Assembly: GCF_014694405.1 (NCBI RefSeq)
Contig: NZ_JAAUWV010000036.1
Coordinates: 1-46,599, forward strand
Origin: Pseudoalteromonas sp. S16_S37
Lineage (GTDB): Bacteria; Pseudomonadota; Gammaproteobacteria; Enterobacterales; Alteromonadaceae
Reading direction: 5' to 3'
Length of the DNA: 46,599 bases
The translations under genes were made by a program, and so were the position numbers. Shown here piece after piece: positions 33,684-42,342 of the stretch (position 1 is the stretch's first letter; every line of letters starts with the position of its first letter). Under the pieces are notes generated by a model. The model was not told where the DNA came from. It saw only the letters and a program-made list of their open reading frames with translations, and did not search any database.

Positions 33684-34460
33684 TTGCAGCAATTAGTATT
33701 GTCTTTGTTGTTTCTCTGCTTTTACTTAAGTAGTAATGCGTATGCTGATCATCGCGCTATTCATGTGGCAGTTGATCACGCCCCTCCGTATAGTTCGGTG
33801 AGTAATGAAGGAGAGTCTTCAGGACTCATTTTGGATATCATTCGAGCTACGGCTGCAAACAAATATCAAGTTCGTGCTGTTCCATGTCCTGTGTCTCGCT
33901 GTTTACGCATGCTAGAACAAGGCGAAGTCGATGTTATGGGGGGGCTTATAAAAACGCCAGCTCGTCAAAATAGCATGGTTTTTGTAGACCCTCCTTATAT
34001 GGCATTTTCCTCCTCCTATGTTTTTTATGCCCAAAAAGGCAGCGATTTATCTGTTTCTCGATTCGAGGATTTGTACGGTAAGCGTATAGCAGTAATGAGA
34101 GGCGCGGCTTTTTTTGAGCGCTTTGACCAAGACAAGAAACTGAACAAAGTAGATGTGACTTCCGAGCAGGTTGCATTGGATTTGGTGCTAAAAGGTCGGG
34201 TAGATTTAGCGATTGCGATAGAAGATACCGCAGAAGTTGCCATGAAAGTGCTCAAACAGCCCATCTCTCAGCTAGAAAAAATGCACTATCGCCATACCAA
34301 CGTTATTTACGGTTATATGGCATTTAGCCGGAAGTTTTCTCAAACACATGCGGCGGAAGATATCAAAGAGAACATGCAAGAATTGGCTAAAAACAAGTTA
34401 TTAGATAAGCTGATAGCTCCTTATGCTTTGCCGCCAATCCCTCCTGAACTGATGCAATAA
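33684..34460 (+). CDS. periplasmic solute-binding-like protein, orphan
   Basis: About 258 residues. Signal peptide MQQLVLSLLFLCFYLSSNAYA, then HVAVDHAPPYSSVSNEGESSGLILDIIRA, the SBP_bac_3 opening, and GEVDVMGGLIKTPARQNSM, the lobe-1 hinge segment; RVDLAIAIEDTAEV is the lobe-2 match. The start is TTG at 33684: GAGG lies 9 bases before it, whereas the TTG two codons earlier is too close. A Cys pair (CPVSRC) may form a disulfide. No transporter gene is near; this is the third such orphan in the window. Confidence 0.75.
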   Translation: MQQLVLSLLFLCFYLSSNAYADHRAIHVAVDHAPPYSSVSNEGESSGLILDIIRATAANKYQVRAVPCPVSRCLRMLEQGEVDVMGGLIKTPARQNSMVFVDPPYMAFSSSYVFYAQKGSDLSVSRFEDLYGKRIAVMRGAAFFERFDQDKKLNKVDVTSEQVALDLVLKGRVDLAIAIEDTAEVAMKVLKQPISQLEKMHYRHTNVIYGYMAFSRKFSQTHAAEDIKENMQELAKNKLLDKLIAPYALPPIPPELMQ

Positions 34461-34531
34461 ACGGCATAAATTAATATGCCATTCATACAACACCCGTTAG
34501 CCTGAACAAAAAATTGTTTGGGGAAAACCAT

Positions 34532-35161
34532 ATGATGAATAAGCAAAAAGTGATTGCCATAACACTGGGTTTAGCATTGCTAAGTGGCTGCGAAATGACC
34601 AATACTGGCAAAGGTGCGTCGATTGGCGCTGCTACGGGTGCTGTGTTAGGTAAAGCGACTGGTAATCATAAAGATAAGCGTATTTTTATTGGTGCCGCAA
34701 TTGGCGCGTTAGCTGGCGCTGCCATTGGCGATTATATGGATAAACAAGAAGCTGCTTTTAGAGAGGAGTTGGCTGGGTCGGGTGTTGAGGTGATCCGCGA
34801 AGGCGACAATATGCGTCTTGTGATGCCTAGCAATATTACTTTTGCATCTGGGCAGGCGAGTATCTCTCCAAACTTTTATCACACATTGGATGCCATCACT
34901 AAGGTGATGAACAAGTATGAAAAAACCTTTTTAACTATTGTGGGGCATACCGACAGCACCGGTTCAACGCAGCTTAACCAGCAATTAAGTGAACAAAGAG
35001 CTAACAGCGTTAAGAATTACCTGCTAGGCCAGCAAGTGCTTGCAGCTCGCATACACACACAAGGCATGGGTGAGTCGGCTCCTATTGCCAGCAATGCAAA
35101 TGAGCAAGGCAGAGCCAAAAACAGGCGAGTAGAGATCCAAATTGTGCCAAACAAAGCATAA
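34532..35161 (+). CDS. yiaD: OmpA-family lipoprotein, YiaD-like
   Basis: About 209 residues. The lipoprotein signal ends in ALLSGC. A glycine-zipper region follows (GASIGAATGAVLGKATG and IFIGAAIGALAGAAIGDYMDKQEAAFR), then a peptidoglycan-binding OmpA domain, MRLVMPSNITFASGQ to the end, with IVGHTDSTGS and RANSVKNYLL holding the residues that bind diaminopimelate. Order and length match YiaD (219), an outer-membrane lipoprotein joining membrane and cell wall. GGGGA precedes the ATG at 34532, and a second ATG follows directly. A perfect hairpin ends the transcript. Confidence 0.88.
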   Translation: MMNKQKVIAITLGLALLSGCEMTNTGKGASIGAATGAVLGKATGNHKDKRIFIGAAIGALAGAAIGDYMDKQEAAFREELAGSGVEVIREGDNMRLVMPSNITFASGQASISPNFYHTLDAITKVMNKYEKTFLTIVGHTDSTGSTQLNQQLSEQRANSVKNYLLGQQVLAARIHTQGMGESAPIASNANEQGRAKNRRVEIQIVPNKA

Positions 35162-35186
35162 TCAGCTTCGCGAGTAGTCAATTTCT

Positions 35187-35211
35187 AAAGCGGTGCACTG
35201 GCACCGCTTTT
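35187..35211. terminator. bidirectional terminator
   Basis: AAAGCGGTGC / GCACCGCTTT around ACTG, a perfect 10-base stem, lies 25 bases after the OmpA-family gene and 12 bases beyond the stop of the convergent protease-lactamase gene; T and A runs flank it. Confidence 0.85.
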
Positions 35212-35222
35212 ACTTTTGGTTG

Positions 35223-37799
35223 TTATTTTGAATTAGCCAATTGTAGCGCTAAATGCAAAATAGTATTTAACGCTAGGGCATTCGGCTCGTGGTTGTCATC
35301 GCCATTACTTAGCAAAATAACACCATTTTGAGTTTTTACGTTACCAATCATTCGAGACATAACACCTGGGTCTGAACCATCATGGTGAATAAAGTCGCCA
35401 TCAAGTTCCCAAAAATAACCAATATCACGACTAGGTACAGGTGTTATTGTTTGAGGAGTCAGCATCGCTTTAACAGCCGCTTCAGAGAGTACCTGTTGTT
35501 GGTCAATTTTGCCGTTATTCATGCTCGCAATCAAAAAGCGTGACAGATCATTAACCGTTGAAATAGCAGAACCATCAGCATAAGTGATTGCGCCATAGCT
35601 TGGCATTGCCATGCGCTCGCCCGTTTGTGGGTGATGTACAAATCGTGTTGCCACATTATTGGCAGGTTTACCAATGCCCCATGTGCTGTTATTCATATTG
35701 AGTGGCGTGAATATGTAGTTTTGTGCGAGCTCAACAAATGGTGTATTACGTTTTTGCTCTAAGGCATATGCCGCAACGGCAGTGGCAATATTTGAGTAAA
35801 TATACACTTCACCTGTGTTATAGCCATACTGAGAGGTGAAGTTTGCCGATTGATAATGTCTGCCGTCGAGATTTAGGTAATCAGACAAATAGCGTTGTAA
35901 ATCTGGGTTAATCTGTTCATCACAGGTGTTGGTGCCCATCATGGCATCGCTAATATTTTGTTTTGTTTCGTGAATATAATAAGCACATAAATACGCTGGA
36001 GTTGCGTCGATAATACCGCTGGTGTGTGTGATCAAGTGCCGTAAAGTAACTGGGGTTTTCTGAGCTGGTATAACATCTATTGCAAATGGTAAGAGCGGTG
36101 CGATATTGTCATCAAGCGAAATGGTCTGCTCTGTTACCGCATGTGCCAAGGTCGCTCCTACGAGTGCTTTACTGACAGAGGCAATGTAAAACGGGGTGTC
36201 AGCATTAACCGGAGTATTTTGTTCATCAGCGATACCAAAGCCGTTGGCATATTTAACCTGACCATTATTTATAACGGCAACGGCGAGTCCGGGAATGACA
36301 CCTTGCTCTACATGTTTTTTAACTTGTTGTTCAAATTCGCTGACACTTATTTGCGGTGAGGTTTTCTTGCCCATCATTTCAAGCGCATAGTCGTAAGTTG
36401 CAAAACGCTGTATTTCGTTTTCTAGGCTTGAATAGGCGCTGATGTGCACATCTGGTTGCAAGCCTGTGCGTTCAAAGCTCTCCCCTTTAGCATTGCTGTA
36501 TACTTCGTTGGATAGGCCAATTTCCCAACCATTAGGTAGGGTAAAACTAAGAATATCAGAAAATGCACCAGAGGTTTCCTCACCAATTTGGGTCACGTGA
36601 GGAAGCTGTTTCATTGCCATCGCAAACACTTCACCTGCGCTGACCGTCACTTGGCTGGTTAGCATGTAAACAGGCTTGGTATACGCTTCGTTTTTGCCGC
36701 CAATTAAAAAGACACTGGGTGTGGTTCTACCTGCGCGGTTAATTGCCTGTTTTTTATAAGCCATTTGACGTTTATTGGTGAAGCGATTGGCAATCGTTGT
36801 GGCAATAATATCGTCTCCGCCAAGGTTGTTCCTAATGTCTAAAATGAGCCCGTCGGTGTCTTTTAGGTCACCCATAACCTTATCAATTAATGCTTGCGCC
36901 GCCGTATATTGCTGTTGTTCAGTTGCATTTGGGTCTGAATGATATTGCGCCATATTGTTGATCACCAAAATACCAACATTGTCTGGTGTTATTCCCCAAA
37001 TCAGGGTTTTAATGTCAGTTTCATGGGGAAAGCTTTTTAAGCTTTCTGTAGTGACGTAGCTGGCTGTTGTATCTTGATAGTCATCCAACATATCGTTGAG
37101 CACGTCCATGGTGTTTATGTGTAATCCAAAGCGTAGGTATGATCTGGCCTTACCGTGGGCACTTCTAAGCGCTGGCGCAGGTTTCATACTTGTAAAGGAT
37201 TTAGCATCATTCTTTATTGAAACGTGGGCGTCTTGCAATGGCGAAACCATTTGTGAGAGCACATCAAAGAGCTCGTCGTCAGTCATGCCATCGTGGATCT
37301 GTGGGGCATAAGTGACATACTGTGCTTGCCAATCAACGCTGTGCAGTTCAAAGAAAGCGTAATAATCATTAAAAGCATGCCAAAAATATTCAAAAACTTG
37401 CGTTGGTGTACTCGGCTGCGCTGTTTGAATGGGCGTTTTACACGACTCAGGGAGGTGGGTTACTTTGAAAAGTGTGTCGCTGTGTACGCTGCCTTTTTCT
37501 TTGACGGCTAAAAAGGCAGAGCCCATTAGGTGTAACTGGCTGACACTATTTTGCATGAAGTCTTGATAACTATTGTCACTTATCTGTGTACATGCATAAC
37601 TGTTATATTCATAGTGCTTGATACGTCCATCTGCAATGGATAAAACCTCACCGTATGCGTGTTTATTCCAAATACCTTGTGCTTTGTTAAGCTGTGAATG
37701 ATCTGTGATCAGTATGCTGCGTTTGTTGTTATCGTTACAGCCACTGACTAATAAACTGACAGTTATAGCACACGCCAGCGTATTAATTATTGGTTTCAT
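35223..37799 (-). CDS. lipoprotein fusing an S41 protease domain to a serine beta-lactamase-like domain
   Basis: An 858-residue protein. The lipobox VSGC gives C21 as the lipid acceptor. The S41 (tail-specific protease) domain spans about 130-455: ILVINNM, DTDGLILDIRNNLGGDD and the catalytic Ser387 in TSQVTVSAGEVF; the partner Lys is not obvious, so it may be a Tricorn-like S41 variant. The second domain (about 485-858) is a class C beta-lactamase/esterase fold: S541-V-S-K544 as SxxK, Y668-S-N670 as YxN, and HDG at 806-808 in place of KTG. Both halves look catalytically complete. The Met at 37799 follows AAGGA. Exported and membrane-bound; likely peptide or ester substrates, unknown. A single gene. 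Confidence 0.88.
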   Translation of the reverse strand: MKPIINTLACAITVSLLVSGCNDNNKRSILITDHSQLNKAQGIWNKHAYGEVLSIADGRIKHYEYNSYACTQISDNSYQDFMQNSVSQLHLMGSAFLAVKEKGSVHSDTLFKVTHLPESCKTPIQTAQPSTPTQVFEYFWHAFNDYYAFFELHSVDWQAQYVTYAPQIHDGMTDDELFDVLSQMVSPLQDAHVSIKNDAKSFTSMKPAPALRSAHGKARSYLRFGLHINTMDVLNDMLDDYQDTTASYVTTESLKSFPHETDIKTLIWGITPDNVGILVINNMAQYHSDPNATEQQQYTAAQALIDKVMGDLKDTDGLILDIRNNLGGDDIIATTIANRFTNKRQMAYKKQAINRAGRTTPSVFLIGGKNEAYTKPVYMLTSQVTVSAGEVFAMAMKQLPHVTQIGEETSGAFSDILSFTLPNGWEIGLSNEVYSNAKGESFERTGLQPDVHISAYSSLENEIQRFATYDYALEMMGKKTSPQISVSEFEQQVKKHVEQGVIPGLAVAVINNGQVKYANGFGIADEQNTPVNADTPFYIASVSKALVGATLAHAVTEQTISLDDNIAPLLPFAIDVIPAQKTPVTLRHLITHTSGIIDATPAYLCAYYIHETKQNISDAMMGTNTCDEQINPDLQRYLSDYLNLDGRHYQSANFTSQYGYNTGEVYIYSNIATAVAAYALEQKRNTPFVELAQNYIFTPLNMNNSTWGIGKPANNVATRFVHHPQTGERMAMPSYGAITYADGSAISTVNDLSRFLIASMNNGKIDQQQVLSEAAVKAMLTPQTITPVPSRDIGYFWELDGDFIHHDGSDPGVMSRMIGNVKTQNGVILLSNGDDNHEPNALALNTILHLALQLANSK

Positions 37800-38110
37800 C
37801 TTACTATTCCTTGAGTTGTAATTCTTAACACAGGATTTTAGGGGGATTAAAAAAACATTACTGTTGGAGAAGAGCAAGAAAGTGTAAGGAAGTAATGGTC
37901 TCGCTTACATATTTACACATACTTCAGGGGTATAGAAAGAGTAAAAGAGCAAGTAGATGCGCCTACAGCTCTTTTTCTGGGAATATTCGCTTTTAAACTA
38001 TGTTAAAAATAACAACGAATGGTTAAGTCTGAGTTCATGGGTAGCCTGTGGATATAACATGGCAGTACATTATGTTTTTCAGGTTACCAATCAACATAGC
38101 GAATGGATAA
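37800..38110. other. 311-base region without a convincing gene
   Basis: It contains the upstream region of the protease-lactamase gene on the left and the end of the rhodanese gene on the right. An open frame of 63 codons at 37957 has no ribosome site and overlaps the rhodanese gene; no clear hairpin or repeat was seen. Confidence 0.6.
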
Positions 38111-38455
38111 CTAAAATACCTGACAAACATCATCCGCTTTGCAGGTGATCACATTAACGTTTTGGTAGCCCAGTCGTGTCAGCTGCTCTGCGGCAAACAC
38201 TGCTCGGCCGCCGGCAGCGCAATGTACATATATTGGACGTTGGGCGTCTTTTTCTAATTCGGGCAGTTTAAATTCCAATAATCCTCTAGGTATATTTATC
38301 GCACCTTGTGCCGCTTTTGTTTGAAACTCGGCGGGTTCTCGCACGTCTATTAGTAGTCCTTGGTTGTGATCTATTTCTGCTTTCGCTTGTTGTGCACTAA
38401 GGCATCTTTGATTGGGTCTTACAATTTTAAGTAGATCTTGAACTGGGGTTAACAT
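38111..38455 (-). CDS. rhodanese-like sulfurtransferase (YgaP/PspE-like)
   Basis: A 114-residue single rhodanese domain. LLIDVREPAEFQ (35-46) is the CH2-type signature, and the active-site loop is C79-A-A-G-G-R84, the six-residue loop that holds a persulfide on C79. It matches the N-terminal half of E. coli YgaP, whose C-terminal half is the DUF2892 membrane domain; here that half is the separate gene upstream. The ribosome site AAAGGAG overlaps the stop of that gene, so the two are coupled. It lacks a signal peptide; cytoplasmic, transferring sulfane sulfur to an unknown acceptor. Confidence 0.9.
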   Translation of the reverse strand: MLTPVQDLLKIVRPNQRCLSAQQAKAEIDHNQGLLIDVREPAEFQTKAAQGAINIPRGLLEFKLPELEKDAQRPIYVHCAAGGRAVFAAEQLTRLGYQNVNVITCKADDVCQVF

Positions 38456-38457
38456 GT

Positions 38458-38646
38458 TTACTCCTTTACACCTAGCTTTTTAAGTAACGTGATCATCGGA
38501 CACCAATTGGTAAACGCTGATTGAATTAAGTTAGCAGCTATAAAGACACTAAACCATAACCAATTAGCATTTACATACTGGGTAAGTGCAAGAGATAGCA
38601 AAAACATAAGGCCTGCAATTAGTCTTAACATTGGGTTTAGTTTCAT
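38458..38646 (-). CDS. DUF2892 / YgaP-type membrane protein
   Basis: A 62-residue protein with two membrane helices (about 8-25 and 28-45) and the family end SAFTNWCPMITLLKKLGVKE, including the conserved Cys-Pro. In E. coli YgaP this domain is fused behind a rhodanese domain and dimerises in the membrane; here it is free but coupled to the rhodanese gene. The ATG at 38646 is preferred over a TTG two codons earlier. It faces the ArsR gene across a 97-base region holding a large palindrome. Confidence 0.88.
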   Translation of the reverse strand: MKLNPMLRLIAGLMFLLSLALTQYVNANWLWFSVFIAANLIQSAFTNWCPMITLLKKLGVKE

Positions 38647-38661
38647 GATCAATACTCACTT

Positions 38662-38699
38662 TATATTAGCAATAACTAATATTAGACATTGCTAATGTA
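38662..38699. promoter_or_regulatory. palindromic operator of the ArsR/BigR-type regulator
   Basis: ATTAGCAAT (38665-38673) and ATTGCTAAT (38688-38696) are perfectly inverted, and between them, on the same centre (38680.5), lies the perfect palindrome CTAATATTAG. Together 32 bases are symmetric apart from the two positions between the arms, and the symmetry extends further outward with one wobble. It lies between the divergent DUF2892 and ArsR genes and covers the -35 box and most of the spacer of the rightward promoter, a layout suited to repression of both directions. Confidence 0.75.
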
Positions 38700-38711
38700 T
38701 ATGTCTATACT
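38683..38711 (+). promoter_or_regulatory. promoter of arsR-RND-adaptor operon
   Basis: TAGACA (38683-38688) and TATACT (38706-38711) are spaced by 17 bases, each one mismatch from consensus. The ArsR operator overlaps the -35 and spacer. Confidence 0.65.
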
Positions 38712-38743
38712 TTGCACAAATTAATTTTCGTTTGGTAGTGATA

Positions 38744-39040
38744 ATGGACTTTGAAGTCATGGCGCACAATGCTGAGCAAGCTGAAGCGTTGTTAAAAATG
38801 ATGGCAAATAAAAATCGTTTAATGATCTTGTGTAGTTTATTAGAGCAAGAAATGAGTGTCAGTGCATTGAACGAAGCAGTGCCGCTTTCACAGTCTGCCT
38901 TATCGCAACATCTAGCGAGCTTGCGAAGAGCCAAAGTGGTTGAGACGAGGCGAGAGGGGCAAACCATTTACTATCGCGTGATTGATGAGAAAGTGCAGGC
39001 TGTTTTACGGCAATTGTATCAGCTATTTTGTGCTCAATAG
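38744..39040 (+). CDS. ArsR-family persulfide-type regulator (YgaV/BigR/SqrR-like)
   Basis: A 98-residue winged helix-turn-helix repressor. The recognition helix is in LSQSALSQHLASLRRAKVVETRREGQTIYYRV (about 48-79). The metal-binding ELCVCDL motif of ArsR/SmtB is absent. Instead there are exactly two cysteines, C30 in LMILCSLL and C96 in LYQLFCAQ, 66 residues apart, the same positions and spacing as the C41-C107 pair of SqrR and C42-C108 of BigR, which form a polysulfide bridge when reactive sulfur is present. Start is ambiguous (TTG 38732, GTG 38738, ATG 38744). It heads an operon with the RND genes and faces split YgaP genes, so it probably controls both. Confidence 0.9.
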   Translation: MDFEVMAHNAEQAEALLKMMANKNRLMILCSLLEQEMSVSALNEAVPLSQSALSQHLASLRRAKVVETRREGQTIYYRVIDEKVQAVLRQLYQLFCAQ

Positions 39041-39051
39041 GATAGATGCTT

Positions 39052-42000
39052 ATGACGCTTTTTAATAAGGTTTTGGCGAGCAGCCTTGCAGGTCGATTGC
39101 CTGTGCTTATGCTCTTTATGGCTTTAATGATGGGGATGCTTGCACTGCAGTTTACGCCACGAGAAGAAGAGCCACAAATCGTGGTGCCGATGTTAGATAT
39201 TAAAGTTAATACCCCAAACTTAAGCGCACCGGAAGTCACTCGCTTAGTGACAGAACCTTTAGAAAAGCTGTTGCAACAGATCCCAGGTGTTGAGCATATT
39301 TACTCGACAACGAATGCCGGTGGTACGGTTGTCACGCTGCGTTTTCATGTGGGCGAGAATCGAGAGCAAGCTATTCTCAACACTTATACAAAATTATATG
39401 CAAATCAACATAATATGGCTCAGGTGGTGGCTAATTGGCAGATCCAACCTATCGAAGTAGATGATGTGCCGATCTTGATGCTAGGGCTGTACAGCAAAAA
39501 TGCTGAACAATACTCTGATTACGAGTTGACTCGGTTTGCACAGGAAGTCTCTACACAACTACAAAAATTACCTAATACCAGTGAAGTCAAAGTGATCACA
39601 GGGCGTAAAAGGCAGCTTAATGTGCACTTAGACGCGACCGCACTGGCCGCGCATCAAACCACACCACTAGATGTACTGATGGCGATACAAGCGAGTAATC
39701 AGTTACAAATGGTCGGCAGTATGATTGGTGACGGGCAAGTAATGACGCTTGAGTCTGGGGATGTACTACGCGATGTGCAGCAAGTTTCTCAGCTGACGGT
39801 AAATGTGCTCAATGCTCAGCAAGTGTTACTTAAAGATGTTGCAGTGATAACTGATGGCCCTGCGGAGCCTCAGTCATATCAATGGCTAGCCATTAATGAT
39901 CAACAACAAAGTTTGCCCTTGGTGACTATCAGTGTTGCTAAACAGCGCGGCAGTAATGCCGTTAATGTTGCACAGCAAAGCTTAGCGTTAATAGATGAAT
40001 TAAAACAGCGTCTTTTACCCAGTGATATTGATGTCAAAGTACTGCGTAACTATGGTCAAACGGCTGATGCCAAAGTGAATGATTTAACTGCAAGTTTAAC
40101 GTTTGCCGTGTTTACAGTGGTGATTTTTGTTGGGGTATTTTTAGGCTGGCGGCCTGCGATAGTCGTTGGTCTAGCTGTACCAATCTGTTATGGCATCACT
40201 TTAGGTTTGGATTTTGCGTTTGGCTATACCATTAATCGGGTTACGTTATTTGCACTTATTTTATCATTGGGCTTGTTGGTTGATGATCCGATCACAGGTG
40301 TAGAAAACATCAGCCGTTTTCTGTCTGCGCGTAAAGACAACGACAGTGCTGATACGGATAGCCATGTGGTATCGGCAATGTCAGAAATTAAAACAGCCCT
40401 GCTGATGTCAACACTGACCATCAGTGTGGCGTTTTTACCCTTGGCTTATATCACTGGCATGATGGGGCCGTATATGGCCCCCATGGCATTTAATGTGCCG
40501 GTGAGTGTCATTGCATCTACCTTGGTGGCTTTTATTGTCACCCCATGGCTTGCAAAAAAGCTGCTACATAATCACCCCATTGAAATGCAAGATCAGCAGC
40601 GTGGTTCGTCTTTATATAGCCGTGTATTAACACCTTTGTTATCAAATCCGGGGCGGGCTAAGGCGCTACTATGGGCGACATTAGCTTTATTCGTCATCAG
40701 TGTTAGCTTACCTGTATTTAGAGCAGTACCTTTAAAGTTATTGCCCTTTGATAACAAAAATGAACTGCAAGTGCTGATTGATTTACCAGAAGGGAGCACC
40801 CTAGAGCAAACGGCGCAGCTTACTAGGCAAGTACAACAACAAGTGTGGCAACTTAATGAAGTAACCGCGATTGCGGCCTATATTGGCAAGCCCTCAAGTA
40901 TCGATTTTAATGGTATGGTCAGAGGCTACTATCGTCGTGAGGCTCCTCATTTAGCTGATTTAAGAGTACTTCTGTTAGATAAGACGCAGCGCGCCCATCA
41001 GTCGCATGCTGTGGTATTGCGTTTAAGAGAAATGCTTGCACAATTTAATCACGCAGGCATAAAAGTAAAAGTGGTAGAAGTACCACCCGGTCCGCCCGTA
41101 CTTAGTACATTGGTCGCTCAGGTTTATGCACGGCCCTTTGTTTCGAGCCAAACACATTGGCAAGCCGCTGAAACCTTGATGGCGCGTTTATCGTCTGAGC
41201 CGCATGTGGTAGAGGTAGATAGTTCACTAGCTGCGTCTACTTATATAGAGCGGTTTGTGGTCAATAAAGGTAAAGCTGCGTTATCTGGCATTGCTACGCA
41301 AGACATCAACCACTCCTTAAAAATAGCCAGTGGTGGCTTGGATGCAGGACTTGCTTATCTTGCGCATGAGTCAGAGCCTGTAACAATTAACCTCAGATTA
41401 CCTTACGAAGTAAGGCATCAGCAGCATAACTTTGATGCCTTGCAAGTACGTGGGCAAAGAGATCTAAACAAAGTGGGTAATGAGTATGGACTGGATAGTG
41501 CGATAAGGCCCCTTGTTGCACTGTCAGAGCTAGGCCATTGGCAAACAATGCAAACCCCTCAGCCTATTGTTCGTAAAGACTTGCAAAATGTTATCTATGT
41601 CACCGCCGAACTCAATGGTCGCACCCCAGCTGACGTTATCGCAGATATTGTGGCGGATGAAAACAGCTCTCACAGTACACACATTGATTGGCAACAACGA
41701 AACTTTATTTCAAGTGGTGGGGGAGATGCATGGCAACTACCAGCAGGCACCTATTACAGTTTTAGCGGCGAGGGCGAGTGGCGAATTACCGTCGATGTGT
41801 TCCGTGATATGGGCATTGCATTTGCCTTTGCATTATTGGCTATCTTCGCGATTTTGAGACTGCAAACAGCATCTAGTGCATTGGCATTAATTATTATGTC
41901 GGCAATCCCGTTAACCATGATAGGGATCATGCCAGGATTTTGGTTGCTGAACCAATTTGGCGAGCGTGAAATCGCGGGTGCGCCGGAACCTGTGTTGTTT

Positions 42001-42342
42001 ACCGCAACAGCCATGATTGGAATGATAGCATTGGCTGGGATCGTAGTTCGTAACTCTCTTATTTTAGTAGAATTCATCAATCAAGCCAGAGCAGAGGGCG
42101 CAGCGTTAAAGCAAGCGCTTATCCAAGCTGGTGAGGTTCGTATGAGGCCCGTGCTATTAACCGCAGGGACGACGTTACTGGGTAATTTAGTGATTATTCT
42201 AGACCCTGTATTCAGTGGTCTCGCTTTGGCAATTATATTTGGCATCATTGCATCAACCATTTTCTCATTGTTGGTTGTGCCGTTAGTTTATTTTTTGGTA
42301 TTCAGACATTCAGAGGACAGCCGCCATGTTATCAATCCATAA
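39052..42342 (+). CDS. RND-family efflux pump, inner-membrane permease
   Basis: A 1096-residue RND permease with the usual two repeats: TM1 near 10-30, a large periplasmic loop, TM2-6 around 335-500, second loop, and TM8-12 at 905-1090. LLVDDPITGVEN in TM4 keeps the paired aspartates of the proton relay. It differs from AcrB-type pumps in sequence and is some 50 residues longer; N-terminal FTPREEEPQIVVPMLDIKVN resembles the CusA/heavy-metal-neutral group without the methionine set needed for copper. AGGA lies 9 bases before the ATG at 39052. It follows arsR by 11 bases and overlaps the adaptor gene by 17 bases. The substrate may be linked to sulfur stress. No outer-membrane partner is encoded here. 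Confidence 0.9.
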   Translation: MTLFNKVLASSLAGRLPVLMLFMALMMGMLALQFTPREEEPQIVVPMLDIKVNTPNLSAPEVTRLVTEPLEKLLQQIPGVEHIYSTTNAGGTVVTLRFHVGENREQAILNTYTKLYANQHNMAQVVANWQIQPIEVDDVPILMLGLYSKNAEQYSDYELTRFAQEVSTQLQKLPNTSEVKVITGRKRQLNVHLDATALAAHQTTPLDVLMAIQASNQLQMVGSMIGDGQVMTLESGDVLRDVQQVSQLTVNVLNAQQVLLKDVAVITDGPAEPQSYQWLAINDQQQSLPLVTISVAKQRGSNAVNVAQQSLALIDELKQRLLPSDIDVKVLRNYGQTADAKVNDLTASLTFAVFTVVIFVGVFLGWRPAIVVGLAVPICYGITLGLDFAFGYTINRVTLFALILSLGLLVDDPITGVENISRFLSARKDNDSADTDSHVVSAMSEIKTALLMSTLTISVAFLPLAYITGMMGPYMAPMAFNVPVSVIASTLVAFIVTPWLAKKLLHNHPIEMQDQQRGSSLYSRVLTPLLSNPGRAKALLWATLALFVISVSLPVFRAVPLKLLPFDNKNELQVLIDLPEGSTLEQTAQLTRQVQQQVWQLNEVTAIAAYIGKPSSIDFNGMVRGYYRREAPHLADLRVLLLDKTQRAHQSHAVVLRLREMLAQFNHAGIKVKVVEVPPGPPVLSTLVAQVYARPFVSSQTHWQAAETLMARLSSEPHVVEVDSSLAASTYIERFVVNKGKAALSGIATQDINHSLKIASGGLDAGLAYLAHESEPVTINLRLPYEVRHQQHNFDALQVRGQRDLNKVGNEYGLDSAIRPLVALSELGHWQTMQTPQPIVRKDLQNVIYVTAELNGRTPADVIADIVADENSSHSTHIDWQQRNFISSGGGDAWQLPAGTYYSFSGEGEWRITVDVFRDMGIAFAFALLAIFAILRLQTASSALALIIMSAIPLTMIGIMPGFWLLNQFGEREIAGAPEPVLFTATAMIGMIALAGIVVRNSLILVEFINQARAEGAALKQALIQAGEVRMRPVLLTAGTTLLGNLVIILDPVFSGLALAIIFGIIASTIFSLLVVPLVYFLVFRHSEDSRHVINP

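Noticed and set aside
37957..38148. A 63-codon frame right of the protease-lactamase gene
   Set aside because: No ribosome site, odd composition, and it runs into the rhodanese gene on the other strand.
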